A stretch of 64,000 nucleotides of DNA. It comes from Kribbella voronezhensis (lineage in GTDB: Bacteria; Actinomycetota; Actinomycetes; Propionibacteriales; Kribbellaceae). The DNA is taken from positions 2,715,154 to 2,779,153 of the forward strand of contig NZ_SOCE01000001.1 in assembly GCF_004365175.1 (NCBI RefSeq), in the 5' to 3' direction. Numbering within the stretch: the first letter of the stretch is position 1; every line of letters begins with the position of its first letter. A model generated the notes under the pieces. That model was not told the origin of the DNA, searched no databases, and worked only from the letters and a program-made list of their open reading frames with translations. A program made the position numbers and the translations under genes. Below, in pieces: positions 1 through 7,538 of this stretch.

Positions 1-140
1 ACCCCGTTCGCCCCACTCCGACAGGGAGTCGACTCCCGGCCCGGCCGGGCAACCACCCGGCACGCCTGGGAGGTGTTGCACTGCCGGCCGTCGTGCCGTC
101 CTTCCACGATCGGAAGACTTCAACATTTCCGGAGGGGACG

Positions 141-848
141 ATGACCACTCTCAAACCAACCGCGGCCGCCGCACCGGCGGTCCGGGTCCACGACGTACGA
201 CGGTTCCGCCGGCGCGTCGCCGCGCTCGTCCTGGTGGTGCCCGCGACCAGTGTCGGCATCGGGCGGCTGTTCCAGACCAACGACGACAACACGCGCCGAG
301 CGCTGGACCAGATCGCAACGAACCCGGAGCGCCAGTTCGTCTTCGCTCTGCTGGGCTACATCGGCATCGTGACCGTCGTACCGGCGTTCCTCGCGGCCGC
401 TCGGCTCTCCCGGCGTCGTCGGCCGGTGCTGACCACGATCGCGCTGGGCGTGAACCTGATCGCGTACCTCGGTGCATGGGCGATGGGTGCGGTCGACAAC
501 TTGTTCCTGATCGGCGCTCAACTGCCGGCCGACCAGCGCGACACCGCGGCGGCGGTGATCGACAAGATGTGGTCATCCGGGCTGGCCGGCGTGAGCACGG
601 GCCTGTTCGTACTGGGTCACGTGCTCGGGGCGATCCTGATGGCGTTCGCGTTGCGCGGCAGTATTCCGACGTTCGGGTGGGTCGCGATGCTGCTCACCAC
701 TCCCGCGCATGTGGTCGCGTTCGTCGTACTGCAGCAGCCGGTCGTGGACATGGCCGCTTGGCTCCTGATGACCATCAGCTTCGCCTACTGCGCAGTCGCC
801 ACTCTGCGCACTCCGGACGACGCTTGGGACGTCCCGCCCATCAGATGA
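141..848 (+). CDS. Predicted multi-pass membrane protein, unknown function
   Basis: A 235-residue protein with a basic N-terminus (residues 15-25 rich in Arg) followed by about six hydrophobic segments (roughly residues 26-44, 66-86, 98-118, 150-170, 175-195 and 198-216), so it should sit in the cytoplasmic membrane. I do not recognise catalytic motifs or a named family; it loosely resembles the uncharacterised DUF4386-like membrane proteins. The frame is open upstream to position 93, but the ATG at 141 is preceded by GGAGGGG at 131-137, a strong ribosome binding site, so I chose it. The gene stands alone: the next gene, dctA, is convergent. The 140 bases to its left hold no gene that I can support. 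Confidence 0.6.
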   Translation: MTTLKPTAAAAPAVRVHDVRRFRRRVAALVLVVPATSVGIGRLFQTNDDNTRRALDQIATNPERQFVFALLGYIGIVTVVPAFLAAARLSRRRRPVLTTIALGVNLIAYLGAWAMGAVDNLFLIGAQLPADQRDTAAAVIDKMWSSGLAGVSTGLFVLGHVLGAILMAFALRGSIPTFGWVAMLLTTPAHVVAFVVLQQPVVDMAAWLLMTISFAYCAVATLRTPDDAWDVPPIR

Positions 849-918
849 TCCGGCAGCACGCAGCACAGAAGACGTCCGTACTGCGTCCGCCAGGTGGTGC
901 GTAGTACAGGTGGGCAGC

Positions 919-966
919 GCGCTGCCCGTCGGCTCTCGGCGGAAGGAGAGAGCCGGCGGGCAGCGC
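919..966. terminator. Strong bidirectional hairpin terminator
   Basis: GCGCTGCCCG followed by TCGGCTCTC (919-937) pairs with 948-966 with one mismatch, giving a 19-bp stem and a 10-nt loop. It lies just past the 3' ends of two convergent genes, the membrane protein ending at 848 and dctA ending at 987, and probably ends transcription from both sides. Confidence 0.75.
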
Positions 967-986
967 TGAGGGGTGGGACAGATGGT

Positions 987-2384
987 CTAGTGGTCGCCGG
1001 GACGTCCGTCCACCGCAGCGGATGCGGTCACGGGGACCCCGGCGGTTTCCTGGACGTCACCGCCGTGGGTGTCACCGGCGGCGAAGGCCTCCTCGTCGAA
1101 GGGGTCCTCGCCGGCGAACACCTGGCGCGCCTGCTCCTTGTCGAAGGCTCCGACCCAGTGGCCGACCAGGATCGTCGCGACCGCGTTGCCGGCGAAGTTC
1201 GTCAGCGCGCGAGCCTCAGACATGAACCTGTCGATGCCGACGATCAGACCGACGCCGTCGAGCAGTTCCGGCCGGTGCGACTGCAGACCGCCGGCCAGCG
1301 TCGCCAGGCCCGCGCCGGTGACACCGGCCGCGCCCTTCGAGGCCACGATCATGAACACCAGCAGGGAAATCTGCTGCCCGATCGAGAACGGCTGGTCCAT
1401 CGCCTCGGCGATGAACAGCGACGCCATCGTCAGGTAGATCGCGGTCCCGTCCAGGTTGAAGGAGTAGCCGGTCGGGACCGTGATGCCGACGACCTCCTTG
1501 CTGACCCCGACGTGTTCCATCTTCCCGATCAGTCGCGGCAGCGCCGTCTCCGACGACGAGGTCGACACGATCAGCAGGAACTCGCGGCCGAGGTACCTCA
1601 GCAACTGGAAGATCGAGACCCCGGTGACGACGCGCAGGATGGTGCCGAGGATGACGACCACGAAGAGCAGACACGTTATGTAGAAGGCGATCATGATCAT
1701 CGCCAGGCTGCGCAGCGCCTGCCCGCCGGCCGCGCCGACGACCGTCGCGATGGCCCCGAAGGCGCCGACCGGAGCGGCCCACATGATCATCGACAGCACC
1801 TTGAACAGCAGCCGCTGGAGGTGCCCGATGCCGGTCAGGATCGGCGTACCGACGTTGCCCATCGTCTGCAGCGCGAAGCCGACCAGCAGCGCGACGAACA
1901 CGGCCTGCAGGACCTGGCCTTCTGTCAGCGAGGACAGGATGGTCTTCGGGATGATGCCGAGTAGGAAGTCGGTGGTGCCCTCGTGGGCGCCCTTGGCCTG
2001 CTGCTGGCCGGTCTTGCGGAGCGCGTCGGTGAGGTTCAGGCCGGCCCCGGGCTTGACCAGGTTGCCGACGACCAGGCCGATGGCGAGCGCGACCGTCGAC
2101 ATCACCAGGAAGTAGCCGAGCGCGAGACCGCCGACCTTGCCGACGCTGGCCGCCTTGCGGACCGAGCCGATGCCGAGCACCAGCGTGCAGAAGATGATCG
2201 GGCTGATCATCATCTTGATCAGGTTCACGAACCCGGTGCCGAGCGGTTTCAGCTCGACCGCGAAGTCCGGGAACAACAGGCCGACGCCGATCCCCAGGGC
2301 GACGGCGACGATGACGGCGATGTAGAGGAAGTGGGTCCGGTCGTTACGGACCGGTGTCGGTCGGGTGGGGGTCGGGCTCGACAT
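987..2384 (-). CDS. dctA: C4-dicarboxylate:cation symporter, DctA type (DAACS family)
   Basis: A 465-residue transporter of the dicarboxylate/amino acid:cation symporter family, which takes up succinate, fumarate and malate with Na+ or H+ across the cytoplasmic membrane. The family signatures are visible: the serine-rich re-entrant hairpin (STSSSETALPRLI, near residue 280), the substrate and cation motif SFNLDGTAIYLT, and the glycine-rich second hairpin GAAGVTGAGLATLAG. About eight hydrophobic helices span the usual length. The ATG at 2384 is preceded by AGGAG. It is divergent from a DcuS/CitA-like sensor kinase and its regulator, the classic arrangement for dicarboxylate-induced transporters. 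A copy of the operator-like box found upstream of the kinase lies 53-66 nt before this start. Glutamate or another anion remains a possible substrate. Confidence 0.93.
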   Translation of the reverse strand: MSSPTPTRPTPVRNDRTHFLYIAVIVAVALGIGVGLLFPDFAVELKPLGTGFVNLIKMMISPIIFCTLVLGIGSVRKAASVGKVGGLALGYFLVMSTVALAIGLVVGNLVKPGAGLNLTDALRKTGQQQAKGAHEGTTDFLLGIIPKTILSSLTEGQVLQAVFVALLVGFALQTMGNVGTPILTGIGHLQRLLFKVLSMIMWAAPVGAFGAIATVVGAAGGQALRSLAMIMIAFYITCLLFVVVILGTILRVVTGVSIFQLLRYLGREFLLIVSTSSSETALPRLIGKMEHVGVSKEVVGITVPTGYSFNLDGTAIYLTMASLFIAEAMDQPFSIGQQISLLVFMIVASKGAAGVTGAGLATLAGGLQSHRPELLDGVGLIVGIDRFMSEARALTNFAGNAVATILVGHWVGAFDKEQARQVFAGEDPFDEEAFAAGDTHGGDVQETAGVPVTASAAVDGRPGDH

Positions 2385-2436
2385 GGCGACTCCTGATCTT
2401 GCGTAGAACGAAGCGGGCGGACGGCCGGTCCTCAGT

Positions 2437-2450
2437 AACTGTGACGTGAC
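2437..2450. promoter_or_regulatory. Operator-like half box upstream of dctA
   Basis: AACTGTGACGTGAC matches the left 14 bases of the boxes at 2548, 2619 and 2689 (AACTGTGACGCGAC) except for one base. The right arm CAGTT is replaced by GCACAG. It lies 53-66 nt before the dctA start and may be a binding site for the adjacent response regulator. The function is inferred from position and repetition only. Confidence 0.4.
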
Positions 2451-2544
2451 GCACAGGCGAACTGCGCATTTCGTTCATATCGTTCGCAGCTCCCGGCCGC
2501 ATCCCCGCCGCGCGGTGCGCCCCCGCAGGCGCACCCGTCCGTCG

Positions 2545-2714
2545 CCGAACTGTGACGCGACCAGTTCGAGCAGCCCTCCTCGCCTTCCTTCCCTTCCCTT
2601 CCCACCCACCCTCCGCCGAACCGTGATGCGACCAGTTCGAGCAGCCCTCCTCGCCTTCCTTCCCTTCGCACCCACACAGCGGTCACCGAACTGTGATGCG
2701 ACCAGTTGGAGCAC
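2545..2714. repeat. Three ~70-bp direct repeats carrying inverted-repeat boxes upstream of the sensor kinase
   Basis: A unit starting CCGAACTGTGACGCGACCAG recurs at about 2545, 2616 and 2687 (spacing 70-71 bp). The first two copies also share a C/T-rich tract (CAGCCCTCCTCGCCTTCCTT); the third copy is cut short by the gene start. Each unit contains an inverted repeat AACTG-N9-CAGTT (2548-2566, 2619-2637 with one change, 2689-2707). The last box ends one base before the GGAG ribosome binding site of the kinase gene. This 334-nt divergent region holds no gene that I can support. The boxes look like operators for the DctA/two-component regulon. Confidence 0.55.
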
Positions 2715-2718
2715 TGGA

Positions 2719-3990
2719 ATGCACAATGTCGGGGTGAACCGCCGTCCGTCCGAACTGCGTCGCCAGGTGCTCTGGTTGCAGTCCGCCACGGTCGCGGTCC
2801 TGATCGTGATGGTCTGGATCACCCTGGTCAGCCGGGCCCGCTCCCAGGCCGACCGCGACGCCGCCGCGAATGGCACGACCCCACCCGGCTGGTGGGACCT
2901 GATCCAGCTCGAGCTGCGTTCGATGCTCGGTATCGCCTGCCTGATGCTCGGCGTCGCGATCGCCGGCAACGCGCTCGTCACCTGGCGGGTCCGCCGCGCC
3001 ACCCGCGGCATGGGCACCCAGTCCCTGGCCTGGATGCTCGACTTCTACGAAGGCGTACTCCGAGCGGCTCGCGAAGGCCTGCTCCTGCTCGACGCCGAGC
3101 ACCGCGTCCAGCTCGTCAACGAGGAGGCCCGCCGCCTGCTCGGCCTGCGCGACGTGCCGACCGGCAGCACGATCGAGGAGCTGCACCTACCGGTCGCCTT
3201 GGCAGAGCTCCTGACCGCCGGCCGGACGGCGTACGACGAATTGCACCTCGGCGCGAACGGGGTCGTCGTGGTCAACCAGCAGCCGGCGCGGTCCGGCCGG
3301 ATCGTCACGCTGCGAGACCACACCCAGTTGCAGGCGCTGCTCGGCGAACTGGACGCCGTACGCAGCCTCGCCGAATCCCTGCAGGCCCAGAACCACGAGG
3401 CCTCGAACCGTCTGCACACCGTTGTCAGCCTGATCGAGATCGGCCGCCCCGAGCGAGCGCGTGAGTTCGCGGTCTCGGAGTTGCAGCTCGCCCAGGCGAT
3501 GACCGACCGCGTCGTCGGCACCGTCGGGGACCCCGTGCTCGCGTCGCTCCTGCTCGCCAAACTCGCCCAGGCGCAGGAACGCGGCGTACTGCTCACCCTC
3601 GAGCTCGGCACCGAGGCGCTCAACACCCGCCTCCCCGCCCAGGACGTGGTCACCGTCGTCGGCAATCTCCTCGACAACGCGATCGAGGCGGCCCGTGGTG
3701 GACCGGCCCCGCGACACGTCGAATTGAAGGCCGGTACGACGCCGGACGCGATCGATCTCGCCGTGACCAACACCGGCGCGGAACTGGGCGCGACCGAACT
3801 GGCCCGCATGTTCGAGCGCGGCTGGACCACGAAGGCGGAGCCGGGCCACGGACTCGGGCTGGTCCTGGTTCGCAGTACGGTCGAACGCTGGCAGGGAACG
3901 TTGATGGTGGACCCTGATTCCGAGCTCGACGAAGTACCGGCCCTCACCGTCCGGGTCCGGCTGCCGCGAGCGGTGAGCGCCAGTGCCTGA
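2719..3990 (+). CDS. Sensor histidine kinase of the DcuS/CitA type, short extracytoplasmic region
   Basis: A 423-residue membrane kinase, expected to phosphorylate the response regulator that follows. Two hydrophobic helices (about residues 18-38 and 68-92) flank only about 30 external residues. A PAS-like segment follows (EGLLLLDAEHRVQLVNEEA), then the SpoOB-type dimerisation helix QNHEASNRLHTVVSLIEIG, whose first His is the predicted phosphoacceptor, and an HATPase domain with N box VVGNLLDNAIEAA and G box GHGLGLVLVRST. This is the citrate/dicarboxylate sensor family, but the roughly 130-residue periplasmic ligand domain is missing. I chose the ATG at 2719 because GGAG lies 7 nt upstream; longer frames run into the repeat region. 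The stop overlaps the regulator start by 8 nt, so the pair is co-translated. Confidence 0.88.
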   Translation: MHNVGVNRRPSELRRQVLWLQSATVAVLIVMVWITLVSRARSQADRDAAANGTTPPGWWDLIQLELRSMLGIACLMLGVAIAGNALVTWRVRRATRGMGTQSLAWMLDFYEGVLRAAREGLLLLDAEHRVQLVNEEARRLLGLRDVPTGSTIEELHLPVALAELLTAGRTAYDELHLGANGVVVVNQQPARSGRIVTLRDHTQLQALLGELDAVRSLAESLQAQNHEASNRLHTVVSLIEIGRPERAREFAVSELQLAQAMTDRVVGTVGDPVLASLLLAKLAQAQERGVLLTLELGTEALNTRLPAQDVVTVVGNLLDNAIEAARGGPAPRHVELKAGTTPDAIDLAVTNTGAELGATELARMFERGWTTKAEPGHGLGLVLVRSTVERWQGTLMVDPDSELDEVPALTVRVRLPRAVSASA

Positions 3991-4663
3991 CGTACTCCGC
4001 GTCCTCGTCGTCGAGGACGACCCGGTCGCCGCCGAGGCCCATCGCACTTACGTGGACCGCCTCCCCGGCTTCAGCTGCCTGGGAATCGCCGGTACTGCGG
4101 CCCGCGCGCTCCAGGTCCTCAGCCAGCAGCAGGTCGATCTGGTCCTCCTCGACATGAACCTGCCGGACGGCCACGGGCTGGACGTAGTACGCCGGATGCG
4201 TGCTGTAGGCAACCAAACCGACGTCGTGATGGTGACCGCTGCCCGAGAAGTCGCCGCCGTCCAGGCCGCCGCGCGAATCGGCGTCGTGCAATATGTCCTG
4301 AAGCCGTTTGCCTTTGAAACGTTGAGGGATCGGCTCAGTGCTTATGCCCGGCAGCGACGCTCCGCCGAATCCGGCCAGGTCGTCGCCGACCAGGACGAGG
4401 TCGACCGCTTGTTGCACCCAGCAACTGTTTCCTCAGTACCGAAAGGCCTGGCAGGATCGGTTCTCGATCGAGTGGTGACCTTGTTGGGCAACCGCGAAGG
4501 CTGGACCGCCGAGGAGGTCGCCGCCTCGCTCGGCACCTCCCGCATCACCGCCCGCCGCTACCTCGAACACCTGGCCGACCAGGGCCAAGCCCTCCGCACC
4601 CAACGCTACGACGGCCGCAGCGGCCGCCCCAAGGTCGAATACTCCTGGGTCTCGGAGAGCTGA
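3983..4663 (+). CDS. Response regulator of the CitB/DctR family
   Basis: A 226-residue two-domain regulator. The receiver domain (residues 1-120) shows the acidic pair in VVEDDPVAAEAH and the phosphoacceptor Asp in LVLLDMNLPDGHG, with the switch Thr in VMVTAA and the conserved Lys in YVLKPF. The C-terminal half carries a helix-turn-helix (WTAEEVAASLGTSRITARRY) typical of CitB-type regulators. The GTG start at 3983 lies inside the end of the kinase gene. It probably activates the divergent dctA gene and may control its own operon through the repeated boxes at 2437-2707. The targets are inferred; the two-component pairing is well supported. Confidence 0.9.
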   Translation: MPDVLRVLVVEDDPVAAEAHRTYVDRLPGFSCLGIAGTAARALQVLSQQQVDLVLLDMNLPDGHGLDVVRRMRAVGNQTDVVMVTAAREVAAVQAAARIGVVQYVLKPFAFETLRDRLSAYARQRRSAESGQVVADQDEVDRLLHPATVSSVPKGLAGSVLDRVVTLLGNREGWTAEEVAASLGTSRITARRYLEHLADQGQALRTQRYDGRSGRPKVEYSWVSES

Positions 4664-4674
4664 CCGCTTGAACC

Positions 4675-4694
4675 TTGCCGGAGCCAAGACCGGC
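4675..4694. terminator. Short hairpin between convergent genes
   Basis: TGCCGG (4675-4680) pairs with CCGGCA (4689-4694) across an 8-nt loop. It sits between the stop of the response regulator and the stop of the convergent nitrobindin-like gene. It is a plausible weak bidirectional terminator. Confidence 0.35.
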
Positions 4695-4700
4695 AGCAGG

Positions 4701-5195
4701 TCAGGCGCGGATGAGGGTGGCCCAGAGGTGGGGCTGCAGGGGCTGGCCTTCGGCGGCCATGTCGTAGGCCCACATGAGTTCGCCCTTGACCAGGCCGTAC
4801 AGGCGGTGGCCGGCGGCGACCTCTTTGGCGGTGGCGGTGCGGGCGACGACGTCGGTCCGCATCTCGATCTTGGCGCCGTCGATCTCGCCGTACCAGATCT
4901 CCGCGAAGCCGGTCGGGTGCGCCAGCACGACCTCGAGCTTGTTGTCCGGCTTCGGACGCCAAAACCCGGTCTCGACCGCGAGCGGACGCTCCTTGGTGCC
5001 GTCCTCGCCGACCACGTAGGTCTGGCTCACGTAGTGCAGGTACGGCTTGCCGTTGTGGCTGAAGTCGATCTGCTGCCCGAACTCGAACTTCTCGATCGTC
5101 GGGTAGTCGCCGTGCCCGCGCCCCTCCCACCGGCCGAGCAACCAGGCCAGCGGCATCAGATCGGGATGCAGGTCCTGCGGGATCTCGAAGGCCAT
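4701..5195 (-). CDS. Nitrobindin-like heme-binding beta-barrel protein (FABP/THAP4-like)
   Basis: A 164-residue cytoplasmic protein of the actinobacterial FABP-like/nitrobindin family. Members form a ten-strand barrel that binds ferric heme and can isomerise peroxynitrite. The family signature LLGRWEGRGHGDYP is near residues 18-31, and the proximal heme ligand His is at about residue 156 (HLWATLIRA at the C-terminus). Length and both motifs fit the family well. The ATG at 5195 lies 5 nt after the stop of a small upstream membrane ORF, so the two may be co-translated. The heme role is family knowledge; fatty-acid binding was an older guess for the same family. Confidence 0.85.
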   Translation of the reverse strand: MAFEIPQDLHPDLMPLAWLLGRWEGRGHGDYPTIEKFEFGQQIDFSHNGKPYLHYVSQTYVVGEDGTKERPLAVETGFWRPKPDNKLEVVLAHPTGFAEIWYGEIDGAKIEMRTDVVARTATAKEVAAGHRLYGLVKGELMWAYDMAAEGQPLQPHLWATLIRA

Positions 5196-5200
5196 TGCCG

Positions 5201-5308
5201 TCAGCTCGCGCTGCGACCGCGGAGCAGCCGGTAGACGACGAACACGGAGAACCAGCCCATGAACAGGGTGACGAGCACCAGCAGGGTGGTGAAGACGACA
5301 TGCAGCAC
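5201..5308 (-). CDS. Small single-helix membrane protein upstream of the nitrobindin-like gene
   Basis: A 35-codon ORF starting at GTG (5308-5306) and ending in TGA (5203-5201). It encodes one hydrophobic helix (VVFTTLLVLVTLFMGWFSVF) followed by a basic tail (YRLLRGRSAS), the layout of a small inner-membrane protein. The next gene starts 5 nt downstream. TAGACT on the minus strand about 10-15 nt before the GTG resembles a -10 box, so the mRNA may be leaderless. The hydrophobic/basic pattern and the tight spacing make it more likely real than chance, but I know of no named family. Confidence 0.5.
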   Translation of the reverse strand: MLHVVFTTLLVLVTLFMGWFSVFVVYRLLRGRSAS

Positions 5309-5357
5309 GTCCGACAGTCTAGGCGATCGCCCGGGCGTCCTCGGCTACCGTGGCGTG

Positions 5358-5720
5358 ATGTCCCGCACGCTGGTGATCAAGCTGACCGCAGGTGCCGAAG
5401 AACCCGAGCGCGCGAACCAGGCCTTCACCGTGGCCGCGACGGCAGTGGCCGCCGGCGCCGAGGTGTCGCTGTGGCTGACCGGAGAGGCGGTGTGGTTCGC
5501 AGTACCGGGCCGCGCTGAGGCCTTCGAACTGCCGCACGCAGCGCCACTCGCTGACCTGCTGGCCGGCGTACTGGCCGGTGGTCACCTCACGGTCTGCACC
5601 CAATGCGCCAAACGCCGCGACCTCACCCAGGACGATCTCCTGGAAGGCACCCGCATCGCCGGCGCACCCGCCTTCACCGAAGAAATCCTCACAGACAACG
5701 CTCAGGCAATCGTCTACTAA
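5358..5720 (+). CDS. DsrE/DsrF-like family protein
   Basis: A 120-residue protein resembling the DsrE/F fold used in sulfur-relay and related proteins: an opening beta strand (TLVIKLTAG), a helix (ANQAFTVAATAVAAG), a second strand (VSLWLTGEAVW) and a C-terminal segment with CTQCAKRR and AQAIVY. Cysteines in CTQC (about residues 79-82) may be reactive or metal-binding, though they do not match the canonical DsrE cysteine. ATG at 5358 follows an AT-poor leader with no clear SD. It is divergent from the small ORF and nitrobindin-like gene. A role in sulfur transfer is possible but unproven. Confidence 0.65.
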   Translation: MSRTLVIKLTAGAEEPERANQAFTVAATAVAAGAEVSLWLTGEAVWFAVPGRAEAFELPHAAPLADLLAGVLAGGHLTVCTQCAKRRDLTQDDLLEGTRIAGAPAFTEEILTDNAQAIVY

Positions 5721-5759
5721 CCCGTACACCGCCCACTGCGGCGCCTCCGTCGCGTTGGG

Positions 5760-7538
5760 TCAGTCGCCGTTGGGAGTGCGGCCGCCGGTGTCGTTGCCGC
5801 GGCCGCTGCGGTCCATCGAGCGCTGGTGCTGCTGGCCGGCTGTTTGACCACCGCGGCCCGCGACTGCGGGCTCGCCCTGCTGCCGGGTGGCTTGAGCAGG
5901 TGAGACCTGGCCGCCGCGGTACAGGCGATCAGCGTTCGCCTGCTCCTGCGGTGACATCTGCCCGCGTTGTCCCTGACCGTTCTGACCGTTCTGGCTCTGG
6001 CCGTTCTGGGTCTGGCCGTTCTGCTGGTACGTCTGACGATCCTCCGCCAGCCGCGCCTCCAGCGGATCCGCCGGCTGCTGCGCGTTCTCCTGCCGGTCCT
6101 GCTCGGCCTGGGTTTCCGGCCGCGCGTTCTGCTGCTCAGCTTCGGCGGCAGCACGCTGATCCCCACCCGTCGGGAAACCAGGCTGCGGCCCAGCATCCCC
6201 CCGCTCCTCCTGCCCCTGCCCGTCCTGCCCAGGCTGCTCCTGCTCCTGCCGCTGGTCCTGCTCCTGACCGGGCTGGTTGTCCTCCCCAATCACCGGCTGA
6301 ACAGCCCCGTCCTCCGCGACGATCTGCCCTTGCCCGTCCTGCTCCCCGGCCTCCTGCTCAGCCTGCTGCCGCTCCGGCTCGTTGTCAGCCCCAATCACCG
6401 GCTGCACCGAACCATCCTCAGCAACAATCGGCCCCTGACCGTCCTGCTCCAGCGCCTCCTGCTCAGCTTGCCGCTCCGGCTCGTTGTCAGCCCCGATCAC
6501 CGGCTGCACCGAACCATCCTCAGCAACAATCGGCCCCTGACCGTCCTGCTCCGGCGCCTCCTGCTCAGCCTGCTGCCGCTCCGGCTCGTTGTCAGCCCCG
6601 ATCACCGGCTCAACAGCACCGTCCTCGGCAACAATCGGCCCCTGACCGTCCTGCTCCTGAGCCTCCTGCTCAGCCTGCTGCCGCTCCGGCTCGTTGTCAG
6701 CCCCGATCACCGGCTCAACAGCACCGTCCTCGGCAACAATCGGCCCTTGGCCGTCCTGCTCCTGCTCGGGCTGCTCGGCTTGCCGGCCCTGCTGGTCCGC
6801 TTCCTGGTCGGGCTGGTCGGTCTGCTGGCCGGGCTGGCTCTGGTCGGCTTCGGCCTGCGCCTCGCGGGCTTCTTCGGCCAACTCCTCGGCCGCCACCCCA
6901 GCGGCCGCACCCGCAGCCGCCGCCGGCACCACGCTCGGCCCGTCGCGTTCCGGGTCCTGCTCAGAGCGCTCTTCTTCCTCGCGCTCGTTCTCGCCCTCAC
7001 CCTCGCGCTCGTTCTCGGCCTCGTCGCGCTGTTGCTCGTCGACCTCTTCGCGCTCCTCGTCGACCGCCTGGTCGTCGCGCTCGTTCTGCTGATCCTCGGT
7101 GGTGTCGCGCTGGTTCTCGACATCGTCGACACCGTCGCGGTTCAGGTCCGTCCGGTTCGCCTCCGCCTCGGCTTCGGCATCACGACGCGCGGTGTCGTCC
7201 GGGTCGCCCCGATCCCCGTCCCGATCGGCGTTCAGGTCGTCGACCTCACGCCGTACCTCGGGATCGAGGTCGTCCGTCCGCCCGCGATCCAGATCCTCCT
7301 GCATCTGCCGGGCCAGCCGCTCGCGAACCTGCTGCCGCTCCTCGGGCGACAGCGCCTGGTAGATGCGATTCGCCTCCTGGTGCTCCTGCAGCATGTTGCG
7401 GAACTCCTCGATCAGGACGCGGAGTTCGCGGTCCCGGTTCGAGTTCGGCCGGCTCTGGCGGTTGCGCAGCAGCCTGGCCGTCAGCTTCCGGAAGATCTTG
7501 TACAGGTCCCTCAGCAGGTCCTCTTCGATCGACGCCAT
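5760..7538 (-). CDS. Large acidic Gln/Glu-rich repeat protein, unknown function
   Basis: A 592-residue protein, very acidic, with no signal peptide or membrane helix. Residues 1-90 look folded and helical (LLRDLYKIFRKLTARLLRN and ALSPEERQQVRERLARQMQE). A D/E/R-rich stretch follows and includes a calcium-loop-like TDLNRDGVDDVEN. After an Ala-rich patch (about 205-225) come five copies of a 34-35-residue repeat whose core is GQGPIVAEDGAVEPVIGADN, then a Gln/Asn-rich tail with NGQ repeats. The start overlaps the stop of the upstream gene (TGATG), so both are translated together. Base composition matches the neighbours. I do not recognise the family; a scaffold, surface-associated or disordered adaptor role is possible. 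Confidence 0.75.
   Translation of the reverse strand: MASIEEDLLRDLYKIFRKLTARLLRNRQSRPNSNRDRELRVLIEEFRNMLQEHQEANRIYQALSPEERQQVRERLARQMQEDLDRGRTDDLDPEVRREVDDLNADRDGDRGDPDDTARRDAEAEAEANRTDLNRDGVDDVENQRDTTEDQQNERDDQAVDEEREEVDEQQRDEAENEREGEGENEREEEERSEQDPERDGPSVVPAAAAGAAAGVAAEELAEEAREAQAEADQSQPGQQTDQPDQEADQQGRQAEQPEQEQDGQGPIVAEDGAVEPVIGADNEPERQQAEQEAQEQDGQGPIVAEDGAVEPVIGADNEPERQQAEQEAPEQDGQGPIVAEDGSVQPVIGADNEPERQAEQEALEQDGQGPIVAEDGSVQPVIGADNEPERQQAEQEAGEQDGQGQIVAEDGAVQPVIGEDNQPGQEQDQRQEQEQPGQDGQGQEERGDAGPQPGFPTGGDQRAAAEAEQQNARPETQAEQDRQENAQQPADPLEARLAEDRQTYQQNGQTQNGQSQNGQNGQGQRGQMSPQEQANADRLYRGGQVSPAQATRQQGEPAVAGRGGQTAGQQHQRSMDRSGRGNDTGGRTPNGD
6290..6765 (-). repeat. Five in-frame 102-105-bp tandem repeats inside the acidic protein gene
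   Basis: The repeats encode the unit EQDGQGPIVAEDGAVEPVIG plus ADNEPERQQAEQEA. Spacing is 102 bp where one Gln codon is missing and 105 bp elsewhere. The first two copies (in coding order) have AVEP, the next two SVQP, and the last has AVQP with GQGQ. Near identity at the DNA level suggests recent unequal exchange. Confidence 0.85.
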
